From HGM04593 sp045612305 (GTDB lineage Bacteria > Bacteroidota > Bacteroidia > Bacteroidales > Bacteroidaceae): 11,056 nucleotides of DNA. The notes under the pieces are model-generated. The model ran no database searches, was not told the DNA's origin, and saw only the letters and a program-made list of their open reading frames with translations. The stretch's first letter is position 1; the number at the start of each line of letters is the position of its first letter. The stretch covers positions 1-11,056 of the forward strand of contig JAZKYU010000048.1 in assembly GCA_045612305.1 (NCBI GenBank), given 5' to 3'. The position numbers and the translations under genes were made by a program. Below are positions 1 through 7,144 of the stretch, one piece after another.

Positions 1-39
1 GCTGTTAAGTATGTAGAGGAGAAAGTTGCTGAGAAGTAA
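1..39 (+). CDS. acpP: Acyl carrier protein, C-terminal end (partial)
   Basis: Only the last 12 codons are in the window, reading AVKYVEEKVAEK and then two adjacent TAA stops. The acidic and lysine-rich helical tail with a DAVKYVEE-like ending is typical of acyl carrier protein, which carries growing fatty acyl chains on a phosphopantetheine arm in the cytoplasm. The serine that holds that arm lies upstream, outside the window. The call rests mainly on the tail plus its position 27 bases before fabF on the same strand; acpP-fabF is a very common gene pair and the two are probably co-transcribed. The identity is inferred from few residues, so confidence is moderate to high rather than complete. 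Confidence 0.8.
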   Translation, partial: AVKYVEEKVAEK

Positions 40-66
40 TAAACTTTCTCTCCTAACAATTCTATA

Positions 67-1329
67 ATGAAACGTAGAAGAGTTGTTGTAACAGGTCTTG
101 GTACCGTATCTCCATTAGGAAACAATGTCTCTCAAACTTGGGAGAACGCTGTGAATGGTGTTAGTGGTGCAAGACCTATTACTCATTTTGATACCTATCT
201 GTTCAAAACTCAATTTGCCTGCGAGGTAAAAGACTTCGACGCAACCCAGGTTATGGAACGTCGTGAGTTGCGCAAGGTGGACAAGGTTACCATCTACGGC
301 GTTGCTTCGGCTATTGAGGCTATTGCAGATAGTGGCTTGGACTTTGAAAAACTCAACCGCGATCGTATAGGTGTTATCTATGGCGAGGGTATCGGTGGTA
401 TAGGTGCTTTGGAGGATGAGATTCGTGCTTATGCGCTCAACCAAGAAAACGGCCCCAGATTTTCACCCTTCCTCGTTACAAAGATGATTGCCGACATGAC
501 TGCGGGCTTGATCTCTATCAGATACGGCTTGAGAGGCCCCAACTATGTAACAACTTCGGCTTGTGCATCTTCGTCAAACGCTCTCATCGATGCTTATGAC
601 CAAATATGCTTGAACAGAGCCGACGTGATACTTGCTGGTGGTACCGAGGCGCCCATCTGTCCCACGGGTGTGGGTGCATTTAATGCAATGCACGCCCTTT
701 CTACACGTAACGACGAGCCCGACAAGGCTTCGCGTCCCTTTAGCAAAAGCCGTGACGGCTTTGTTATGGCCGAGGGTGCTGCCTGCCTTGTGCTCGAGGA
801 GTATGAGCACGCTGTTGCACGTGGTGCTAAAATTTATGCCGAGATTGTGGGCTCTGGTCTCACAGCCGATGCTTACCACATAACAGCTCCTCACCCCGAC
901 GGCGATGGTGCTATGCGCGTAATGAAGAACGCCTTGGACGAGGCAGGTTTGCGTCCCGAGGATGTTGATTACATCAACGTTCACGGAACATCGACACCTG
1001 CCGGTGATATTGCCGAGGTTAAGGCTATTAAGTCGCTCTTTGGCGAGCACGCTTACAAGTTGAACATAAGCTCTACAAAGTCTATGACAGGCCACCTTTT
1101 GGGTGCTGCCGGAGCTTTGGAGGCTGTGCTCACTGTGATGGCTATAAAGGATGGTATTGTGCCTCCTACTATCAACCACGCCGAGGGTGACGAAGATCCT
1201 GAAATTGACTACGCTTTGAACTTTACCTTTAACAAGGCTCAAAAGCGTGAGATAAAAGTTGCCATCTCGAACACATTTGGTTTCGGTGGCCATAACACAT
1301 CTATAGCTTTTAAGAAAATTGAAGGCTAA
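67..1329 (+). CDS. fabF: Beta-ketoacyl-ACP synthase II (KAS II)
   Basis: This 420-residue enzyme condenses malonyl-ACP with a growing acyl-ACP in the elongation cycle of type II fatty acid synthesis in the cytoplasm. The family's Cys-His-His triad is visible: C166 in TTSACASSSNA, H306 in NVHGTSTPAGD and H343 in TGHLLGAAGA, each three residues beyond the E. coli FabF numbering. The start RRRVVVTGLGTVSPLG and the C-terminal glycine-rich SNTFGFGGHN loop are standard for FabF. Length is normal. The ATG at 67 sits at the usual family N-terminus. It lies 27 bases after acpP and overlaps the next gene, rnc, by 11 bases, so the three form a likely operon. No independent promoter was seen in the short acpP-fabF gap. 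The more distant relative FabB is less likely given the acpP partner. Confidence 0.97.
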   Translation: MKRRRVVVTGLGTVSPLGNNVSQTWENAVNGVSGARPITHFDTYLFKTQFACEVKDFDATQVMERRELRKVDKVTIYGVASAIEAIADSGLDFEKLNRDRIGVIYGEGIGGIGALEDEIRAYALNQENGPRFSPFLVTKMIADMTAGLISIRYGLRGPNYVTTSACASSSNALIDAYDQICLNRADVILAGGTEAPICPTGVGAFNAMHALSTRNDEPDKASRPFSKSRDGFVMAEGAACLVLEEYEHAVARGAKIYAEIVGSGLTADAYHITAPHPDGDGAMRVMKNALDEAGLRPEDVDYINVHGTSTPAGDIAEVKAIKSLFGEHAYKLNISSTKSMTGHLLGAAGALEAVLTVMAIKDGIVPPTINHAEGDEDPEIDYALNFTFNKAQKREIKVAISNTFGFGGHNTSIAFKKIEG

Positions 1330-2050
1330 AAGGGTTATTAAGAAAATTATAGACAAGATAAGGCTTTTGTCCTGCAAGGATAGAGAGTCTTATCTTGTCT
1401 TGTATTCTATACTAGGCTTTGTGCCGGGTAGTTTGCAACCCTACAAAATGGCCTTCACGCATAGCTCGCAGCTTTTTGGCACGGGGCGTAAACTTGTTTG
1501 TAACGAACGTCTTGAGTTTTTGGGCGATGCTGTGTTGAGCTCTGTTATTACAGACTTTCTTTATTCTAAATTCCGCAAGGAGCGCGAGGGCTTTCTTTCA
1601 AAATCGCGCAGCAACCTTGTGTGTCGGGAGCGTCTTAATGAGCTGGCCTTGGAAATAGGTATCGACAGGCTTGTGAGCACTTATGGTACAGAAAACCACC
1701 ACAACAACTATATCTATGGTAACGCGCTCGAGGCGTTGATAGGTGCTATATACATCGATAAAGGCTACGGGCGTTGTCGCTCTTTCCTGCTCGAGAGGGT
1801 TTTCTCTAAATTGGAGATAGAGGCTGTTGTGAGGAGCGATAAAAACTACAAGAGCCGCTTGATAGAGTGGTCGCAGAAACAGCGCCGCCAGGTAACTTTC
1901 AACGTTGTGGCCGAAGAACTGCGCAAAGAGGGTGCCTATTTCGTTTCTGAGGTGCTTGTCGATGGCGAGCCTTATGGCAGGGGTGAGGGCTTTTCGAAAC
2001 GTGAGAGCCAGCAAAGAGCAGCACAGGTTGCTCTGGAGAAGCTTCTTTAG
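1319..2050 (+). CDS. rnc: Ribonuclease III
   Basis: This 243-residue endonuclease cuts double-stranded RNA, including rRNA precursors and structured mRNAs. The catalytic domain covers about residues 10-165. It contains the signature NERLEFLGDAVL (62-73), with E63, E66 and D70 matching E. coli E38, E41 and D45, and a second metal-site segment NALEALIGAIYID (135-147) with E138 matching E117. The position equivalent to E. coli D114 is asparagine here (N135). A double-stranded RNA-binding domain covers about 175-243 and ends in SKRESQQRAAQVALEKL. The start is TTG at 1319, inside the end of fabF: there is no in-frame ATG before codon 44, and the segment IIDKIRLL..KDRESYL right after the start resembles the N-terminus I recall from Bacteroides homologs. 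Translation is probably coupled to fabF. A hairpin terminator follows. Confidence 0.95.
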   Translation: MKAKRVIKKIIDKIRLLSCKDRESYLVLYSILGFVPGSLQPYKMAFTHSSQLFGTGRKLVCNERLEFLGDAVLSSVITDFLYSKFRKEREGFLSKSRSNLVCRERLNELALEIGIDRLVSTYGTENHHNNYIYGNALEALIGAIYIDKGYGRCRSFLLERVFSKLEIEAVVRSDKNYKSRLIEWSQKQRRQVTFNVVAEELRKEGAYFVSEVLVDGEPYGRGEGFSKRESQQRAAQVALEKLL

Positions 2051-2071
2051 TGGGTCCTCTTTCTTCTTTTT

Positions 2072-2091
2072 GGGGCGTGGAGCCCCTTTTT
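2072..2091 (+). terminator. Intrinsic terminator after rnc
   Basis: A 5-bp GC-only stem (GGGGC at 2072-2076, GCCCC at 2082-2086) with a 5-base loop is followed directly by five T. It lies 21 bases after the rnc stop in the 46-base gap between convergent rnc and folB. Read on the minus strand, the stem is followed by A-rich sequence rather than a T run, so it should act mainly on the acpP-fabF-rnc transcript. Confidence 0.7.
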
Positions 2092-2096
2092 GTGTC

Positions 2097-2465
2097 TTAT
2101 CTTTTTGCTTTAAGGCTTACGCAGGCCTTTAGTCTGTCGCCACCCATCGGGGGTGTGTCTTTGCACAGAGTAAATTCTATGGCTTCCACCTGCTCGAAGG
2201 TGTCGAAAAGGCGCTCTATAATTCTCTTGCCCACATTTTCGAGAAGGTTTGCGGGCGCGAGCATCTCCTCCTTTATTATCTCGTATACATCGGCGTAGCT
2301 CACAGTGCCTTCAATCTCGTCGCTGTAAAGAGAGCTCTTGTCGCTAATCTCCAGCTTCGCATCTATGGTAAACCACGCGCCCACGCGTCTCTCCTGCGGC
2401 ATAACGCCGTGGTGGGCATAAAGGTGTATCTCTCTTAGTTCAATTATGTAGCTCGAAATATTCAT
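2097..2465 (-). CDS. folB: Dihydroneopterin aldolase
   Basis: This 122-residue enzyme converts 7,8-dihydroneopterin to 6-hydroxymethyl-dihydropterin and glycolaldehyde in folate biosynthesis; the family forms octamers. Family marks visible are IELREIHLYAHHGVMPQER near the N-terminus with E25 (equivalent to the catalytic or binding glutamate near position 22), TVSYADVYEII with Y57 (the conserved tyrosine), LLENVGKRI with E76 (pterin contact), and the lysine K102 in TLCKDTPPMGGD (the catalytic lysine). Length is normal for FolB. The ATG at 2465 begins only 12 bases beyond the nrdJ terminator, on the same strand, and no TAnnTTTG promoter was found just upstream. It may therefore rely on read-through from nrdJ or on a promoter I could not recognise. 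It converges on rnc. Confidence 0.95.
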   Translation of the reverse strand: MNISSYIIELREIHLYAHHGVMPQERRVGAWFTIDAKLEISDKSSLYSDEIEGTVSYADVYEIIKEEMLAPANLLENVGKRIIERLFDTFEQVEAIEFTLCKDTPPMGGDRLKACVSLKAKR

Positions 2466-2477
2466 CTTTTTTCTTTT

Positions 2478-2518
2478 AAAAACGTGTTGCCCGCCTTTTT
2501 TTTAGGGCAGGCAACACG
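2478..2518 (-). terminator. Intrinsic terminator after nrdJ
   Basis: On the minus strand a strong hairpin has a 9-bp perfect outer stem (plus-strand arms 2483-2491 and 2510-2518). After one C-A mismatch come 3 more base pairs (2493-2495 with 2506-2508), and the loop is A-rich. It is followed on the minus strand by five T (plus 2478-2482). It starts about 30 bases past the nrdJ stop. The plus-strand side has no T run, so it is directional. Confidence 0.85.
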
Positions 2519-2548
2519 GGGAATATATAGTGAGTATAATAAAGTTTC

Positions 2549-5077
2549 TTATCCGCACTTAGAATATCCACAAGTGGGGCAGTGCAAGCAACCCTCCTCA
2601 AAGATAAGCTGGCTTTTGCAGTTGGGGCACTTTTCGGCCGATGTTGCACCATCCTTTATGTAGCGTTTCAAAGCTCTTTCTACACCGTTCTTCCAGGTGT
2701 TTATGTTGTCGGAGCCGAGTTGCAGAGAGGATATAAGCTTTATCACCTGCTCTATGGGCATCTTGTAACGCAACACGCCCGAGATGAGTTTTGCATAGTT
2801 CCAGAACTCGGGATTGAAGCGCTCCGATAGACCTTCGATGGTTGTTTTGTAACCTATCTTGTTCTCAAATTGGAAGTCGTAGCGCTTGCTGCCGTCCTCG
2901 TTTATGTGCTTTATTATTATACCGTGTGTGACGTTCTTGGGCAAGGGGATACCATCTTCGTCGTCCTGCTGTCCGGTAAAAATCTCGTAGGGCTCGCCGT
3001 GTAACAAACCAATGAAGGCTACCCACTTTTCTTTGTTGTTCTGGAAGCGTACAACATCGGCTTCTAGGATTGTGGGGCGCACCTCGGTTATCATGGGTTT
3101 CATCTCGTCGGCCTTGTCCTCCTTCTTGCTGTCGGTTGATACAAGAACACCTGCGCGTGAGCCGTCGCGGTATACTGTACAACCCTTGCAACCGCACTTC
3201 CAGGCTGTGATGTAGAGCTCGTTTACAAGCTTCTCGTCTACGTTGTTGGGTAGGTTTATAGTTACGCTTATAGAGTGGTCTACCCACTTTTGTATGCGTC
3301 CCTGCATCTCCACCTTGGCAACCCAGTCTATATCGTTCGATGTAGCTTTTGCGTAGGGCGAACGGGCTACGATGTTGTCAATCTCAACCTGTGAGTAGTG
3401 TTTTGTGGTGTCTATACCGTTCTTCTTCATCCACTCGATGAACTTGTGGTGGTATACGATGTACTCCTCAAAGGTGTCGCCGTTCTCGTCGGTAAAGTCA
3501 ACGTGTACCTCGGGGTCGTTGGGGTTTACCTTGCGGCGGCGTTTGTACACGGGCATAAACACAGGCTCTATACCCGATGTGGTCTGTGTCATTATGCTCA
3601 CAGTGCCTGTGGGGGCTATGGTGAGGCAGGCGATGTTGCGACGGCCATACTGCTTCATATCTTCGTAGAGCTGGGGGTCGGCCTCGCGCAAGCGGTTGAT
3701 GAAGGGGTTGTTGGCCTCGCGTTTGTAGTCGAATACTTCGAACGCGCCGCGCTCTTTTGCCATATTTACCGATGAACGGTATGCGGCAAGAGCCACCAAC
3801 TTGTGTACCTCTACCGAGAAGTCTATCGCCTCGGGGCTACCGTAGCGTAAGCCCATCGCAGCAAGCATATCGCCTTCGGCAGTGATGCCCACGCCTGTGC
3901 GGCGTCCCATACTGCTCTTGCGGTAAATCTTCTGCCACAATTTTCTTTCGGCCTCTTTAACCTCCTCGGACTCGGGGTCACTCTCTATTTTAGCTTGTAT
4001 TGCTTCAATCTTCTCGAGTTCAAGGTCTATGATATCGTCCATCATACGTATCGCCTTCTGTGTGTGCTCGCGCAAGAGGTCAAAATCGAAACTTGCCTCG
4101 GGTGTGAAGGGGTTTTTTACATATGAGTAGAGGTTTATTGCTATCAAGCGGCAAGAGTCGTAGGGGCAGAGGGGTATCTCGCCACAGGGGTTTGTCGACA
4201 CGGTCTTGAAACCGAGATCGGCGTAGCAGTCGGGGATAGACTCACGCTCTATTGTGTCCCAGAAGAGAACACCGGGCTCGGCCGACTTCCACGCGTTGTG
4301 TATAATTTTCTTCCAAATATCGCCAGCATTAACCTCTTTTGTGTAGATGGGTGCATCGGAGTCTATGGGGTATTTTTGCAAGTAGGGTTGGTTGGTTGTT
4401 ACGGCGTTCATAAACTCGTCGTCAATCTTCACCGACACGTTTGCACCTGTAACTTTGCCCTCGGTCATCTTGGCATCAATAAAAGCTTCAGCATCGGGGT
4501 GCTTTATCGATACGCTCAACATAAGTGCTCCGCGTCGGCCATCCTGCGCAACCTCGCGTGTTGAGTTTGAGTAACGCTCCATAAAGGGCACGAGGCCGGT
4601 AGATGTGAGCGCAGAGTTCTTTACCGGGGAGCCTTTGGGGCGTATGTGTGAAAGGTCGTGTCCTACACCGCCACGGCGTTTCATAAGTTGCACCTGCTCT
4701 TCGTCTATGCGTATGATACCGCCATAAGAGTCGGCCTTGCCATCTATGCCGATAACAAAGCAGTTTGAAAGCGATGCTACCTGAAAGTCGTTGCCTATGC
4801 CTGTCATAGGGCTACCCGAGGGTACGATGTACTTAAACTTGTCGAGCAGGTCGAAAATTTCCTGTGCCGACATGGGGTTTTCATACTTCGCCTCAATGCG
4901 CGCAACCTCGTTGGCTATGCGCCAGTGCATATCGGCGGGTGACTTTTCGTAAATTGCACCGAAAGAATCTTTTACGGCATACTTGTTTACCCAAACTCTT
5001 GCTGCGAGTTCGTCGCCGTTAAAATAGTCGAGTGAAGCTTTGAACGCTTCGTCGTAGGTGTAGGTTTGTTTTTCCAC
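2549..5077 (-). CDS. nrdJ: Adenosylcobalamin-dependent ribonucleotide reductase, class II
   Basis: This 842-residue enzyme reduces ribonucleotides to deoxyribonucleotides, using adenosylcobalamin to generate a thiyl radical, so it needs no oxygen. The active-site strand STNPCGEIPL gives N296, C298 and E300, matching N437/C439/E441 of E. coli NrdA. The redox pair is C106 (SNCFV) and C309 (YDSCRL); the C298-C309 spacing matches Thermotoga NrdJ. The phosphate-binding loop APTGTVSIMTQTTSGIEP is at 488-505. CGCKGCTVYRDGSR (628-641) precedes a roughly 200-residue C-terminal region typical of long NrdJ, which ends in a zinc-ribbon-like tail with C817, C820, C833 and C836, plus extra cysteines C830 and C841 likely to re-reduce the active site. 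The start is GTG at 5077: an in-frame stop lies about 50 bases upstream and no ATG lies between. A good promoter sits about 60 bases upstream, and a terminator follows. Confidence 0.96.
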   Translation of the reverse strand: MEKQTYTYDEAFKASLDYFNGDELAARVWVNKYAVKDSFGAIYEKSPADMHWRIANEVARIEAKYENPMSAQEIFDLLDKFKYIVPSGSPMTGIGNDFQVASLSNCFVIGIDGKADSYGGIIRIDEEQVQLMKRRGGVGHDLSHIRPKGSPVKNSALTSTGLVPFMERYSNSTREVAQDGRRGALMLSVSIKHPDAEAFIDAKMTEGKVTGANVSVKIDDEFMNAVTTNQPYLQKYPIDSDAPIYTKEVNAGDIWKKIIHNAWKSAEPGVLFWDTIERESIPDCYADLGFKTVSTNPCGEIPLCPYDSCRLIAINLYSYVKNPFTPEASFDFDLLREHTQKAIRMMDDIIDLELEKIEAIQAKIESDPESEEVKEAERKLWQKIYRKSSMGRRTGVGITAEGDMLAAMGLRYGSPEAIDFSVEVHKLVALAAYRSSVNMAKERGAFEVFDYKREANNPFINRLREADPQLYEDMKQYGRRNIACLTIAPTGTVSIMTQTTSGIEPVFMPVYKRRRKVNPNDPEVHVDFTDENGDTFEEYIVYHHKFIEWMKKNGIDTTKHYSQVEIDNIVARSPYAKATSNDIDWVAKVEMQGRIQKWVDHSISVTINLPNNVDEKLVNELYITAWKCGCKGCTVYRDGSRAGVLVSTDSKKEDKADEMKPMITEVRPTILEADVVRFQNNKEKWVAFIGLLHGEPYEIFTGQQDDEDGIPLPKNVTHGIIIKHINEDGSKRYDFQFENKIGYKTTIEGLSERFNPEFWNYAKLISGVLRYKMPIEQVIKLISSLQLGSDNINTWKNGVERALKRYIKDGATSAEKCPNCKSQLIFEEGCLHCPTCGYSKCG

Positions 5078-5136
5078 TTTGGTTGTATATTTTAGTTGTT
5101 TTAAATTCTTTTGATGCGTGTTTTTTTAAGCAGTTA

Positions 5137-5168
5137 CAAATTTATATTTCATTTAGTAAATAACCAAA
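5137..5168 (-). promoter_or_regulatory. Bacteroidota-type promoter for nrdJ
   Basis: On the minus strand TTTG (plus 5165-5168) and TAAATTTG (plus 5137-5144) are separated by 20 bases, matching the Bacteroidota -33 TTTG and -7 TAnnTTTG elements. Transcription would begin near 5130, leaving a leader of only about 53 bases before the GTG start. That is too short for a cobalamin riboswitch. Confidence 0.75.
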
Positions 5169-5403
5169 TTTTTTTATTTCAAGTTATCAACAGGTTTTGA
5201 AGTTTTCCGAAAAAATTTTTAAAGCATTGAATATTAAGAGTATAAATTTTTGAGAAGGCGAAAAAGTTTTCCAAACTAAAAATTTGATTTGTGCGAAGGC
5301 TTTTTTTCTTGTGTTTTTTATGTGACGGGGCTATGGTTGTGGTTTTTATTTTTTGTGTTTGTGCTGAGTGTTGGTGAGCTATGTTTCTTCTATGCTGGGT
5401 GGA
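5169..5403. other. Gene-free AT-rich stretch between nrdJ promoter and dnaA terminator
   Basis: About 235 bases with long A and T runs and no credible gene. An 82-codon minus-strand frame covers much of it but runs through the dnaA terminator and is low-complexity, so I do not call it. One DnaA-box-like 9-mer, TTATCAACA (5185-5193, one mismatch to TTATCCACA), is present alone. No RNA gene was recognised. Confidence 0.5.
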
Positions 5404-5451
5404 CGAAAAATAAAAGACCTCCCGCAACGTAAAAAGTTGTAGGAGGTCTTT
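5404..5451 (-). terminator. Intrinsic terminator after dnaA
   Basis: A long hairpin has a perfect 10-bp outer stem (5413-5422 with 5442-5451). One mismatch and one wobble separate it from a further 4 pairs closing a GTAAAAA loop. On the minus strand it is followed by a T-rich tail (TTTTATTTTT, overlapping the stem base). It lies about 20 bases past the dnaA stop. Confidence 0.85.
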
Positions 5452-5471
5452 CGATATTATGGTTTTCTTTT

Positions 5472-6869
5472 TTATGCGCTTTGCAACGCGAGGTCTATCT
5501 CGTTAAGCTCGTTGCGGAACTGTTTGTCGGTTTCGGCAAGGTTGGTAATTGTTTTGCAAGCGTGCAAAACTGTTGCGTGGTCTCTCTTGCCTATGTATTG
5601 ACCTATCTTGGCAGTCGACATATCGAGGTATCTCTTCGAGAAGTACATAGCAACTTGGCGTACAAGTACCACCTCTCTCTTGCGCGAGCGTGTATTAATG
5701 CTTTCTGTCTCAACACCGTAGAAGGCCGCAACCTTTTCTATAATCTCATCGATAGTTAGAGTGTGTTTCTCGCATTGCGAAGCTACGTTGCCCAAAATTC
5801 TTCGTGCAAGGTCTACATCGATGTCGGCGTTGTTTATGGTAGAGTGTGCCATAATTGAAACAACAGTACCTTCGAGGTCTCTTATGCTAGCGTTTGTGTG
5901 TTCGGCGATGTAAGAGATAACCTCTTCGGGGAATTTGAGTCCATCTTTTCTCACGATGTTGCGCAGAATATTCTTGCGCAGCTCAAGGTCGGGTCTTTCA
6001 ATCTCGGCAGTCATGCCCCACTTAAAGCGGGTGATGAGGCGCTCTTCCATACCCTGCAACTGTGCAGGTGTGCGGTCCGATGTCATAATCAACTGCTTGC
6101 CATTTAGGTGCAAGTGGTTGAATATGTGGAAGAAAGCGGTCTGCGTCTTCTGTAGGCCTGCAAATTCTTGAATATCGTCGATTATGAGAACATCTATGCT
6201 CTGATAGAACTTCATAAAGTCGTTGAACTTCTTCTGCAGGATAGAGTCGGTGTATTGTACTTGGAAAAGGTGTGCCGAAACGTAGAGCACGCGCAACTCG
6301 GGGTGCAATTCCTTAATTTTAGCACCTATAGCGTTTATGAGGTGGGTTTTTCCAACACCCGACGCTCCGTATATGAAAAGGGGGTTAAATACCCTTCCCG
6401 GAGAGTTTGCCACGCTCACACCTACAGCACGCGACAAACGGTTGCTTATACCCTCGACAAAGTTGTCGAATGTGTAGCGGTTTATGAGCATAGAGTCGAG
6501 CTCCTGTATAGCGGCTTGCGCTGCTGCAGGGGCACTGTTACCCGAGTTGCCGCTCTTTGCACTGTTGCCCGAAGAGTAGTTGTCGGTGTCAATCTCCACG
6601 CTCAAGTTGTTGTCCTTGTCGGTAAGTATGCTGTACATAAGTTTTGTGCCGTTGCCCATAACTTTGTACAGAGTAGAACGCAAAAGTCCAAGATAGTTCT
6701 CGTCGAGGTGCTCGCACACATAGTTGCTCTTCACTTGTATAGTCAAGACAGAGTCCTCGTACCTGATTGGCTTAATATCGGCAAACCAGGTGGCGTAATT
6801 TGCTTCGGAGACATTGTCGCGAATAATCTCGAGGCATTTATTCCATTTCTCTATCAAGTGTGAGTCCAT
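5472..6869 (-). CDS. dnaA: Chromosomal replication initiator protein DnaA
   Basis: This 465-residue ATP-dependent initiator binds DnaA boxes and opens the replication origin. Four domains are visible. Domain I (about 1-90) begins with a WNKCLEIIRDNVSEANYATWF helix pair. Domain II is a short Ser/Gly/Asn/Ala-rich linker (about 98-120). The AAA+ domain III has Walker A GASGVGKT (168-175), Walker B DVLIIDD (226-232), sensor I around TSDRTP (263-268), the arginine finger R281 in LITRFKWG, and sensor II R330 in ASIRDLEG. Domain IV (about 365-465) carries the DNA-binding signature GKRDHATVLHACKTI (427-441). Length is usual. The ATG at 6869 gives a normal family N-terminus. It has its own strong terminator and a long, gene-poor upstream region containing a hairpin, so it is probably monocistronic. 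Confidence 0.98.
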   Translation of the reverse strand: MDSHLIEKWNKCLEIIRDNVSEANYATWFADIKPIRYEDSVLTIQVKSNYVCEHLDENYLGLLRSTLYKVMGNGTKLMYSILTDKDNNLSVEIDTDNYSSGNSAKSGNSGNSAPAAAQAAIQELDSMLINRYTFDNFVEGISNRLSRAVGVSVANSPGRVFNPLFIYGASGVGKTHLINAIGAKIKELHPELRVLYVSAHLFQVQYTDSILQKKFNDFMKFYQSIDVLIIDDIQEFAGLQKTQTAFFHIFNHLHLNGKQLIMTSDRTPAQLQGMEERLITRFKWGMTAEIERPDLELRKNILRNIVRKDGLKFPEEVISYIAEHTNASIRDLEGTVVSIMAHSTINNADIDVDLARRILGNVASQCEKHTLTIDEIIEKVAAFYGVETESINTRSRKREVVLVRQVAMYFSKRYLDMSTAKIGQYIGKRDHATVLHACKTITNLAETDKQFRNELNEIDLALQSA

Positions 6870-6912
6870 CGACTTTGTTTGTTTCTCTTGTTGTAACTTT
6901 TTTAGATAGTAA

Positions 6913-6946
6913 CAACCACCATTTGTGTGTCAAATTTTGGTGGTTG
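6913..6946 (-). promoter_or_regulatory. Hairpin in the dnaA 5' leader
   Basis: An 8-bp perfect outer stem (6913-6920 with 6939-6946) continues into a 5-bp inner stem (6921-6925 with 6931-6935) with a TGTGT-complement loop and a 3-base bulge. No T run follows on the minus strand, so it is not a simple terminator. It ends 43 bases before the dnaA ATG and could be an RNA leader structure or a protein-binding inverted repeat. Confidence 0.5.
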
Positions 6947-6997
6947 CTAGATGTTAATCTCAGGGTTTTGTGCCCAGTCAATTAAATCTGTTCTCAT
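6947..6997 (-). other. Candidate 16-codon upstream ORF in the dnaA leader
   Basis: On the minus strand an ATG opens a short frame that translates to MRTDLIDWAQNPEINI and ends in TAG. The stop is immediately followed by the 5' arm of the leader hairpin. A frame this short is expected by chance, and no ribosome binding site can be judged in this phylum. I list it because of the exact abutment and the protein-like composition. It could equally be a remnant of an older gene or meaningless. Confidence 0.25.
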
Positions 6998-7113
6998 CTC
7001 ATTTCCTATGCAAATATCTTAAAAGAAAAATTAAAATGCAAGTGAATAAAAAGGGCGAAAAATTAGGGTGTTATAATGGTTTGTTAATCAGGTGGTTACA
7101 AAAGGCGTTCTTG

Positions 7114-7144
7114 CAAAGCTATTATTTTAACATTTTTTCTTAAA
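7114..7144 (-). promoter_or_regulatory. Weak promoter candidate for dnaA
   Basis: TAGCTTTG on the minus strand (plus 7114-7121) matches the TAnnTTTG -7 element. At exactly 19 bases spacing lies TTTA (plus 7141-7144), one mismatch from the -33 TTTG. If used, transcription starts near 7107 and the dnaA leader is about 240 bases. A palindrome sits just upstream at 7148-7158. Confidence 0.4.

Noticed and set aside
574..1377. Long minus-strand ORF opposite fabF, and similar long shadow ORFs opposite dnaA, dnaX and nrdJ
   Set aside because: They lie entirely or mostly over genes with clear family motifs on the other strand or frame and have no motifs of their own.
5078..5136. Cobalamin riboswitch for nrdJ
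   Set aside because: The predicted leader is about 53 bases, too short, and no B12-box-like sequence was seen.
5179..5427. 82-codon minus-strand ORF between nrdJ and dnaA
   Set aside because: It overlaps the dnaA terminator stem, has low-complexity composition (Lys, Thr, His runs) and matches nothing I recognise.
5078..5471. NrdR boxes upstream of nrdJ
   Set aside because: No paired sites resembling the NrdR box consensus were seen near the promoter.
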